Below, piece after piece: positions 32,801 to 44,800 of a stretch of DNA of 64,000 nucleotides. How positions within the stretch are numbered: position 1 is the stretch's first letter; each line of letters starts with the position of its first letter. Under the pieces are notes generated by a model that did no database searches, was not told the origin of the DNA, and saw only the letters and a list, made by a program, of their open reading frames with translations. The stretch is taken from contig JASEVX010000003.1 of the NCBI GenBank assembly GCA_031761405.1, positions 115,776,116-115,840,115 of the forward strand, given 5' to 3'. The translations under genes were made by a program, and so were the position numbers. The DNA is from Serripes groenlandicus (taxonomy: Eukaryota; Mollusca; Bivalvia; Cardiida; Cardiidae).

Positions 32801-35800
32801 TTTTTGTAAAAAATAAATGTCCAAGTTTTTTAATTACTTGGCACACATGGCGCTTAGGGGACCCTCTACCAAGATTGTTCAAATCATTTTGATAGGGTAA
32901 AAGCATGGTCTACTAAGATTTTTCAAAATATTCCGATCTGTTGAAAAACATGGCCACCAAGAGCCCGACCTTGTTTTCATTATATGTATGTATAGTGAAA
33001 ACTTAAAGAATCCTCTTGACCAAAAGTATAGGACCCCATTTGATAAATGATTTGGCACAAAGTTTCCGTAGGTGACTTAATTGGTTCAAATTACTCTGAT
33101 CTGCTGATAAACATGGCCACGAGAGATTGGGACTCGTTCTGCTTATATCTACTTTTAAAAACTTTAAAAATCAGGTGAGCAAAAAAGGACCATTATGGAC
33201 CGCTTCCTTTTATTAAATTAATAATTTTCTTGAAACATCATCTCAGAAAAACCAACCCAACACAAGTTTGATACATGTATCAAGTTGAATACATAGTGTG
33301 AAAGATGAGAAATTCCTCTTTATTTCTCTTTGCAAATTATCAAGGTGTTTTGTGTTTGGTGTCTATCTTTGCTCTTTCACATCAGATGGGTCCTAAAGGT
33401 AAAATGAAGATACAATGAATAAATTGTACAGACATTTGTACAGCTAAAAACGGTTTTGATTGAGTAATTACAAAGATGTGTGATATGTCCCTTGGTTACA
33501 GATGATGACAGTTGAAACAACTTAATCATTAATTATTTGTATACAACAGGTAACACAGAAATGACCAGACTCATGTTGCAGAAAGGAGCCAAAAAAGACA
33601 AAATAAACTCTGTCAACAGAAATGCATCACAAATGGCAGCTTTTGTTGGTATGTACCATACTAAATATGGTGGTGTTTTTGCCGCCGGAAACATCATAGT
33701 TCAGGCAGTCACATCGGTGCATTCTTTCCATCGTCAAATTGTCCTTTCTGGTCAAATTTAGACATGACAGACTTTAATAAAAAAAAAACCCATAGGCATT
33801 TTCTACAATTCTGTTTAATATAACATCAGACCTGAAAATGACTGCATGCGCGGGCCACATCTCATTTTGTACCGGCCGAATATATCGTTGTCATATTAGA
33901 ATGTGGATTATTAACTAAATTGTTTCTTAAAATATCACCTGTCCTAAAATGAATAAATCACAATACATGACTGTACCTTTGTCTTAAAACCAGTCAGTAT
34001 TTTGACTGGTTTAGCGAAGTGCAAAGCAATCAAAATTGAATTGTGCCAAACCACGATTGCCCATTCAGGAACAACGAGAACATACTGGTATATCTTTGTA
34101 ATCAAAAGTATTATTATTGAATATAATTAAAACATTGTGTCAAAAGGGAGAAACTCCTCATCAAAAGCATTTTCTCCTTTTGTCACACAGTTTTCAAAAG
34201 TTGTCTGCTGCACATGCATCAAAATTACTTTTGTATGGTGGGTAAGTTTTTAATTTGTCTAATTTCAGGACAACACCAATGTGTGGCCGTCATTAACAAC
34301 TACTACGACAAATCTGATCTGGATTATTTTACTAAAACACAAGGTGTGTTGTTTATCTGATATTTCAGTTTCTTTTATAAGGATGGGTGAATCTTAGGTG
34401 CTGTTGGTAGTCAAAAGAATTGTCCTCTGAGTCACTTCTTTTGAGAACCTACTATGTATTGTTTGAAGCCAAGATGGCAATTCTAGAACACAACATTTTT
34501 ATATGGATTGGAGTTTGTGTTAATCATTAACTGGTCTTTTCATCACAATGACAATGTATTCTCTCTTATGATCCAACCAAAGCCACATAAGGTTTGATAA
34601 TGCATTAAAAAAGTTATAGACTTAACACAATTAAGTACAAACATTCCATTTATAGTGACCTTGACCCGATCAACCGTTTTCTTTCATGTGACACATTGTG
34701 AGGTCATGGTTGACATTTCTGACAAATTATTTGCAATTCAAATGATGTACAAGGAAATTCTACCCTTGACACAAACCATCTAGTCGATTGTATCATAGTT
34801 AAGGTCACCTTTTCTAAAAAGAGAAAACCTTTGCTAAGTGAGTTATTGTGATCGCCCAGTGTCAGGCGTGCATCGCCCGTCTGTCAGCATCTTCTCTTCA
34901 ATAACAAGTGGGTAGCTTTGGCTGAAACTTCACAGAAAGCATCCTCTCAATGTCCTCACCAAACTTTATGCAGGATTCTGGTTTCCATGGCAGCTGAAAA
35001 ATAAATAATATTTGCTCCAAAACTGAATGGCAGATTTCCAAAAAAAAATGCAGAAATGTTCCATTGGTAACCCTCTATCAGATTTCTTTAAACCATGTTG
35101 ATTTGCCCAATTACTTGGCGGCCAAGGGGCGGGGCAGTTCTTTTAACTTTAATATTCTTCTCCTCCCAAAGTATCTTTCAGATTCCTTCAAGTCATGTTT
35201 ATTGGTCGAAAAACATGACCACCAGGGGCTGGGGCTGTTTTGCCTTATATGGATTTAGTAAAAACTTTAAAAATCTTCCCTACTGCTATTTTAATCCCCT
35301 TCCGCTCCTTGATGCTCTTGATTGCATGGATAGCATTGCAACTATTACCCAGGGGTCAGGAAACATTGTTATAGCATTGCAACTATTATCCAGGGGTTAG
35401 GAAGCATTGTTATAGCATGGCAAGTATTACCCAGGGGTCAGGAAACGTGATAGGCATTGCAACTATTACCCAGGGGTCAGGAAACATTGTTATAGCACTT
35501 CAACTATTACCCAAGGGTCAGGAAACATTGTGATAGCATTGCAACTATTACCCAGGGGTCAGGAAGCATTGTTATAGCACTGCAAGTATTACCCAGGGGT
35601 CAGGAAACATTGTTATAGCACTGCAAGTATTACCCAGGGGTCAGGCAACATGATAGGCATTGTAACTATTACCCAGGGGTCAGGAAACATTGTGATAGCA
35701 TTACAACTATTACCCAGGGGTCAGGAAACATCGTGATAACATTGCAACTATTACCCAGGGGTCAGGAAACATTGTGATAGCATTGCAACTATTACCCAGG

Positions 35801-38800
35801 AGGGGGGGGGGGGGGGGTCAGGAAGCATTGTGATAACATTGCAACTATTACCCAGGGGGGGGGGGGGGGGGGGGGTCAGGAAACATTGTGATAACTATTA
35901 CCTAGGGGTCAGGAAACATTGTGATAGCATTGCAACTATTACCCAGGGGTCAGGAAACATTGTTATAGCATTGCAACTATTACCCAGGGGTCAGGAAACA
36001 TTGTGATAGCATTGCAACTATTACCCGGGGGGGGGGGGGGGGGGGGGTCAGGAAGCATTGTGATAACATTGCAACTATTACCCGGGGGGGGGGGGGGGTC
36101 AGGAAACATTGTGATAACATTGCAACTATTACCTAGGGGTCAGGAAACAGTGTTATAGCATTGCAACTATTATCCAGGGGTCAGGAAACATTGTGATAGG
36201 CATTGCAACTATTACCCAGGGGTCAGAAAACATTGTGATAGCATTGCAACTATTACCCAGGGGTCAGGAAACATTGTGATAGGACTGCAATTCTGTTGAA
36301 ATCAGCATAAAACACCAAACAAAAACAAATCACTTCAAGATCACTGATATTTTGAATTAAATGATCAGCAGCCAAGTACAGATTAAGTTGAAATATTTGA
36401 CATTTTTTAACAGGACAAGAAAAGGAGCCCAAACTTCCACCGATGGTATTGCCAGCAACCCTCACTTTATTGAATATGTCAAACCTACATCCAGTGAAGG
36501 TAAAACCTTTTTTTAACATTTGAGCCAAGCGACATTAAACCAGTCCCATTTGAACTTTGTTAGCAGTGAAGATCCAGGTCAGCTTCCACCTCCATGCAAC
36601 TAGATCGGGATCTTCTCCGTTTTTTTCTCGAACCCCTACATGGTAAACATTTTTTTGAAATTTGACAAATGAGACAGTTTTCATGGGACGGTTGCTCACA
36701 TCGAAAAAATTCTATTTCTTTACAGGTATCGTACCATTTACAAAAACATGAAGAACTCATGAAAGACAGCTACAAGGTGTGTAAAGTACTCGACATCATA
36801 TGTAAGAACGCCATGAAGTCCAAGGATACTGATGATGTCATGGCATTGAAAGCCCATTATTTTTCTACTGTCATCAGAAAGGCTAAAGAAGCAGATAACC
36901 TTGACAAGTGGCTAAAATGGTAAGATAGAAGGAAATTTTGTGTTAAAGAAGAGCCTTAGTTGGGCTGCATGTTTTATGTTCTTAACCCTTTCCCTCATAT
37001 AGACGCTTTCTGAAGCTTCTGCAGCAGACGGCTTTTTGAAAACATAGTGACAAAAGAAGAAATTGCACAAAACGTGCAATTTCTCCTTTTGCCACAATGT
37101 TTTCCACTTTTTGTCATAGGTTATCCATTCAACTATGGAGATTTTCTATTTTTTGACAAAATGTGTTCAAAGTCGTCTGCTGCAGAATTGTCGTATGAGG
37201 GAAAGGGTTAAAACTCTTTATTTGAGCCTCAAACCCTATAAAGTGGATGCAAAAAAGAATCATCTAAGTGAGACAAATATTTTGAGCACCCACAACATAG
37301 AGTTTGGTTTGGTGACAAGACAGATATGAATCTTTTGAGCACCAACAACATAGGGTTTGGTTTGGTGACAAGAGAGAGACGATACTTTTGAGCACCTAAA
37401 ACATTGGTTTGATTGGGAAATAAGAGAGATACATTTTGTTGTTTTACTTCATATGTTTTTAGGGCTGTTCCAGAAAAAAAAGTCTGGGGGGGGAGGAACG
37501 ACCAGCAATTTTGAGGGTACCCCCCATAGAATTTTAATTATTTTTTGGGCACCCCCCATAGAATAAAATTTCAATTTTACCCCCCACCTAGAGAATTTAA
37601 ATTATCACATTCATAGCAATTTTATTCATGTTTTATACTTTTTAACACATTCAAGCAGATCCAAATTAAAATGCAAAATTCCGATCGCGAATTACCATTA
37701 GAAATTAAAGCAATCAAGTAATATGCTTCAGCATGCCAAATCCCGACACTCGTCAACTGCATGCAATAGCGATGAAAAATGTCTCAAAATCTAATCTATT
37801 TTAGCAGTCCAGAATATGGTGTCTATTATATGTGTATATACTTTTGCTGTATTACGAATATAATCCTCACTTTTATTTCCAAATTGGCTAATATTGAGGG
37901 ATGTAAAACAAACTCTTTCTAACCGCCATTTGCAATGTCTCCTTTCCTTACATTTTTTTCTTTTTTTCTTATTTAAAAGAAAAAACAATTCACAAACCAT
38001 GTAATAGCTTTAAATGCATATATAGCAGACAGCGTTTGAAAACATTGTGAGAAAAAGAGAAACTGCTTATTATTAGCGATGCATCCTTTCCCTACATTTT
38101 TTGTTCTAGTTTCAAAGTTGTTAAACAAGGGAAAATAAAATTCCATACCCTTTAAAATCCTTTCCAATTCAAAGTTAATTTATCCAATTTCAAACAAAAT
38201 GATGTAATATCTCTTTTTGTCACAATGCTATAAAAAGAAGTCTGCTGCATGTGCGTCAAAATGCGTGTGCAAATTGGTAAGGATTAAATCAATTTTCCGT
38301 AAATCATTGACCCCGGTAGAACTATTCCCCCCCCCACAAATGAGCTACGTCATACGTCCAGTAAATAGAACAAAAGGGTCCTTAGGTATGACGTAATTTT
38401 ACTGAGATCTTGCCATGTGATTATAAGGTGACCGTGACCTTATGCTTATGTAATCTTAATGGATTTTCCCAAACATTTACATCTGGACCAGTCCACGTAA
38501 CATATCTTTACTTCTGTGTAAATTACACACAATTTTAATAGGCTTCAACAATGCAATTACTTTTGATCAGTTGCAGCAGAAAGCTTTTGAAAACATTTTC
38601 AGAAAAGGAGAAACATGACTGTAATGGCCTATTTCATGCATGCATCATTTACATTAATTATTCAAGTGTGAAATCGGACAAATTTGACTTGAGGGTTTAT
38701 TGCATGGTTGATACTGGCACGTGGTTTAGAAAAACAACACCGACACCCCACTAAACCCTTTGTTCGATTTTCGCGCTTTTTTTTTTTTTAAGAAAATGTT

Positions 38801-41800
38801 AAGGAGCAATATTTTTTTGAATTTGGAATAATCATTTGTTTTTGCTTATTTTTGGATTTATAAAATCAGGTTTGTGCTTTATTTATCTAAATGGTTTCTT
38901 TCTCCAGTTTTGCAATGAGTACCATGTTTTACAGAATTATATGTCATTTTTTTGTGGACATTTTTTTTATTCGAAATTGTATTTTTGAGGGGTTCAATTT
39001 TCAAATTAAATAGGAAAATAGGCTCTTTTTTCAAGATTGCAACGGGAGCCAAGTCGCCATTGCGTTCTACTGAATATCGCGTTGTACCCGTGCGCGAATT
39101 ATCCACATTCCAGTGTACTGGCTGTCGTGATATAACTGATAAACGGCGTTAAACTCGAATCAATCATATTTATAATACAATTGGCTGAAATATGAGGCCA
39201 AGTTTGTAACGGATATGCCAATGCTAAATAATAGTGTGGCAAACTGGTCTAGTATGGAGAAATCCACAAAATGTAATTTGGACTAGATGAAATAATGAAC
39301 ATGTATTCGTAAAAATCACTGAAGCGTCATTATCACCAATATTTATTAGCGAGCTGATACAGTAAATTTGCGATCTCGTATCCAACAATTAAAAATTAGA
39401 AAACGCTCGACATTGAATTCCCGCCGAATTTATTACGGGTTTTTTATACAGTAAAAAAAACGACCACCCACAGAATTAAAATACATCTTTTGCCCACTAC
39501 CTAGAGAATTTTATTTAAAAAATACCCCCCACCCACAGAATTTAAATAGCTTGTCGTTCCTCCCCCCCCCAGACATTTTTTTCTGGAACAGCCCTTAGTT
39601 TATAGGTGTAAAATATAGACAATATTTGGCGCATTACATCGTAGGACTTGTGAACACATTGTGAATTTTTATTCTTTACAGTTTGGTGAAAGGAAGGGAT
39701 AAAGATGGCCACCCTGAACTGCAGGACCAGCTGATTAGACAGTCGCTTAAAGAGTTCCCCTACCCCGAGTCTCAACTGTTAATAAACATGGTCAGACAAC
39801 TCTCACAGACCAAAATTGTAAGTCAGTGGTTCATGAACATATTTAACCCTTTCCCACATATAGCCTTTTTTTGACGCCTCGGCAGCAGACGTCTTTTGAA
39901 ATCATGAGCAATTTCTCCATTTGCCACAAAGATCTGAACTCTATTCAATAATCAAACTTTCATTTTTGGAGACTTTCTATACTTTGGACTTGAGATAATT
40001 CAGTCGTCTTCAATTTGTTGTATGTGGGAAAGGGTTAAAACCCTAAATATGTTATATTAGAAGCTTCTTTAACCTAACCTCAAAGATTTTAATATTAATA
40101 GAAATGTGAAATCACACACAGGATTGTTGGGTTATACCCCAATCACAACAGAGCTACGTCCATGAAAAAAGGCCGGAACGCAGTTCAAACTCCTAGAACG
40201 TACTGAGGACGCAGTGGGGACTTTTCATTGACGTGGTATGGTCTCCATGGTGTGGACTTTGGACATCTTCAAAACCCACGAAGCGCAGACGTTGCCCGAA
40301 TAGGACGCAGTAAGGACCTACTAAGGACGTACTAACAGCGCCATTGACGTAGCAGAGATGTTGTATTGACGGTTAGAGCGTAGCAACAATGCAGTGACAA
40401 CTCTGTCCTTATCTACTGCGCATCCACTACACAAATGCAGTTGTCTCTATGTCCTCGCTACGTCAATACTGCGTTACATAAGACCCCATGAAGTGAATGC
40501 TACGTTTGTGGCACGTCCATGTACGACCATGAAGTTTATATCACGCCCACAGTGCATCCAAACACCGACATACCTAAGTTCTCACCACGTCTATGTAAAA
40601 AAGTATAAATACCAGGCACATCTACCCACTGGCATCAATTCATGAAGTCATGGTTGTGCACAGGCATAATGTGCTTATTCTCCAATAAATAGGTGTGAAT
40701 CAACAGACACAAGATGAGCAATTGACACTGCTGGTGATGATGAGAAGACGGAGGAATAGAAAACAACGAAGATCTTGCTGGGTGCGTCCTTGGCTGCATG
40801 CCGAAAGAAGACTTTTGTATGACCATTATGACCGACTGCTGGCTGAACTGAGAATGGAAGATCCGAAGTCATTCTTCAATTTCCTGAGAATGCCCCCAGA
40901 TATGTTTGATGTAATGCTAAATAGAGTTGGACCTAGGATTACCAAAGAAGACGACCGCTACAGGAAAGCATTGGAGCCAGGCCTGAAACTCGCTGTAATT
41001 TTACGCCACTTAACATCTGGTGACAAGTATTCAACCCTCCAGTATGACTTCACAGTTGCTCGCAACACATGTGTCGTCTTTATACCAGAAGTTTGTCAGG
41101 CCATTGTTGAAAGACGAAGTAATCTCCTGTCCAGTAGCACCAGAAGAATGCTGTCCACTTGCTGATGAATTCTTGAAACAATGGAATGTCCCACATGCCT
41201 GCGCTGCCATTCGTAAGGTTTCTTCTCTGTGGTGCTGATTGCATTGGTCGATGCAGACTATAAGTTTGTGTGGATTGATGTTGGTGGACAGGGATCGCTG
41301 TCTGATGCACAGATATACAACGCATCAGAATTGAAGAAGTGTTTGGAAGATGGAACTATTGACTTCCCCGATCCAGATCCCATGCCCAATGACGACCAAG
41401 ACATGCTGTACATCCTGTTGGGCGATGATGCATTTGGCTTGATGAAGCCATTCTCCCACAGAGGTCTGACCGAGGAGTCAATAGCCAACTACAGAATATC
41501 CAGGAGGAGGCGCGTAGTAGAGAATGGATTTGGCATACTAGCCCAGCAGTGGCAGCTACCACTCACCACAATGATGCAAGGTCCAGATACAGTCAGACTC
41601 ATCATCAAGATGTTTGTGTGTCTTCACAATCTCATGAGAAGAAGCTACCCTTCATCACAGAATAGCCAACTTGACATAGAAGATGATGAACATAATCTAA
41701 TCCCAGGCATGTGGAGAGAAACTGTCAACTTGCAGGACCATTTATAGTGACGTGGCAGATGCAGTATCTACAATGTGTCTCAATCTGCACGGACATAGCG

Positions 41801-44800
41801 AGGACGTAGTGAGAACCCTTTCGACACCGCATGCATATAGCGTACACGCACATAGAACTCAGTGGGTACTCCACCAACGCAACATGAACGTAGCAAGGAC
41901 GTGACAATTTCACATTTTCTTTGATTTTCTCGAAGACCACGGCATTGTCGCAGAGTCCTAGCATTTTATTTAGAACTCCAAGGATGCAGTGGGAAATTCG
42001 TTATATAACTGAAATATTTATTTAAAATATGGTTTAAACAAACAGAATCTTTACTTTGACCTTGTTTTACTGGTAAACAAACTGATGGTCAGGATCAGAC
42101 TGAGGACTTGCAGATTGTTCTGGATATGCAATTGTAGGCAATGCAATGGTAGGCAATACCCAATGGTTTGGTTTGTTTTACTGAAATTGACGCTAATTAA
42201 TTCCGTTTTTCTTTTTTAAAGGGAGATCACCCAACATCCTACAATATCTTGATGCAAGGAGTAAATGGACAGAAATTTGCCTTTGATGAAGAAACAGTAT
42301 GTGACACATGTGGTGAGATGAAAGCTAAAAAATGTGTTAAATGTAAAATGGTAGGTATCCCTTTTAATACTACATATACAAAATCTGAAGCAGATAACTT
42401 TGAAAACATATGAGGGGAAAATATAGAAAATCTCTAAATATCAGGTTACTTTTGACACAGTTGAAAAAATTGTTTGGAACGGAGATCTGACTGAGAGGAA
42501 CATATAGAAAATCTCTATAAATGAATGTTTTATTATTGACTAGAGTTAAAAACATATTGAGCAATTTCTCCTTTGCTTTGAAGTTGTCATGCTGTAGCAA
42601 GAAAATGTGTGAGCAGTTTCTCTTTTTGTCAAAATGTTTTCATCTCTATGCAATGGATATAGGGTACCTTTATTTATAGAGATTTCTAAAGTTTTACCTA
42701 AATGTTTCCAAAGTCATCTGTTGCAGATTTGTTGCGAGTGTTTAATTGATATTTTTAGAATAGCCTGTATTGAAAATGCCGGTCAAAAGTTATCAGGTTA
42801 CTTTTGACACAGTTGAAAACATTGTTTGGGAACGAGACGTTGCTTGTTTCTCCTTTAACCACAATGTTTTCCACAGTGATCTGTTTCTAAGTCACATAAT
42901 GTGGTCTGTATCAGAGAAAGGATAACAGCAATGAGTTGAAATTTTGATAGTCAAGCAATTTTGTTATCACATTTGTACTGTTAAAGCTATAATGAACCTT
43001 GTCTGGTACCCGGCGTATTTTAGTTGATAAGTATGTCCGGCATGAACCAACAATAGCGACTTGCATTGTAGTCTGATATCCTGCATACTATTGTTTGTCT
43101 GTCATTAGTCTGGTATCCTGCATATTATAATAAATTAGTAAATGTACATTAATTTAATTTTGTGTAAATTCTACAGTGGGAATGCACACCTTGATGATGT
43201 ATGCCTGACCCGATAATGTAAGGATAGGGTCAGGTATTTCAAGAATTAGGCATAATATGTTATCTGTTTTCAGGCAGGCTATTGTGACCAAGTATGTCAG
43301 AAGTTACACTGGTCAACTCATAAGAAATTCTGCGCAAGTCTTGCAGGTAACAAGTACTACATTGATGTCACAACCTGTTTTCATGTACAGTTGGATCTGT
43401 GTATACAATTTTCCTCATATAGATGCTTTCTAACGCCTCTGCAGAAGACAGCTATTTAAAACATAGTGACAAAAGAAGAAATTGCTCAAAACGAGCAATT
43501 TCTCCTTTTGCCATAATGTTTTCCACTTTTAGTCACAGGTTATCCATTCAGTTATAGAGATTTTCTATTTTTTGACAAAATATGTTCAAAGTCGTCTACT
43601 GCAGAATTTTCGTATGAGGGAAAGTGTTAAAGACCAATCCATTGGAAGATAACAATCCGGTCTTATTCACAGATGGTCTTTCTTTACAGGGTCAATTATG
43701 TGTAATTTGAAAATTAAAAGTCCAGTTGCTATAGACAGGGAACTGTTATTCCTAGGTGGTCTTTAATACATGTTCCACTTTATTTAGACTTTACCAACTT
43801 GATAATATTTGGGAAAAGAATAAAATTTTAAAAAAAAGCTACCTTTGGATAATCCATGTTCTAATTTTTAGCTCACCTGTTCAAGAAGTGCTCAAGGTGA
43901 GCTATTGTGATCACATTTTTTCTGGCGTGCGTCCGTCATACAGTGTGCGTTGTGTGTCGTCAACAATTACCATGTTAACACTCTACAGGCTACATTTTAC
44001 ATCCAATTTTCTTGAAAGGACAATATTGTTAACTCTGTAGCAGCCGCAATTTTACTTTGAGCAAGTTGAAACTTTGTCAGAATGATTGTCCTGATGATAT
44101 GTAGTCCATGTTTGAATATGGGTAATATCAGGTAAAAAAAAAATAGGTCACTAGGCCAAATGAAGGAAATTCTTGTTAACACTTCGGCGGTTGCATTTTG
44201 TTAGAATAATTGTCTTGATGTGTTTTGCATTAGAAATCACATTGCTTAATCAGGTGAGCGATCTATGGCCATCATGACCCTCTTGTTTCGATTCTTTTTT
44301 TTCTGTAGTAATTCTATATTTAGAAAATTTTGCATCATTAATTTATTAATATTATTATAGGTTATATGAAGTATTTCATATATTGAATGGCTCCATTATA
44401 TGCATCTTATTGTGAGAAAGCATTTAAACTGAATTTTTTGAAAAAATATTTTACCAGAGGACTATAAAAGAATTCAAGAACAGAAAAAGAAAGAAGAAGA
44501 ATTAGCAGAACAGAACAAATTGAAACAAGAGAAAGCAGTAGCTGAAATAAATAAACTTAGTGTTACCGATAACACACAATCAAATAGTAAAGACAAACCA
44601 GCAACAAATGATGGGACAAACGAAGCCACAACATCCAGTAGTGGAGACAAACAAGCAGCAACAAATGTCGTGACTGACACCACAGGTAATAAGGTGGAAG
44701 GTAAAAATAAAATTGCTGTTTCTTGAAATAGGGTTTACCACTCTTTCACAGAAAGCATCCTCTTAATGACCTCACCAGATTTCCTTCAAATTTTTGGGAT

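Noticed and set aside
34850..35400. ORFs over the repeat region before the 41-bp array
   Set aside because: They follow decayed rolling-circle-like units and are not conserved as frames in copy 1.
38551..38754. Possible gene inside the 2.1-kb Harbinger-like element
   Set aside because: Short, without recognisable domain; no transposase motif on either strand.
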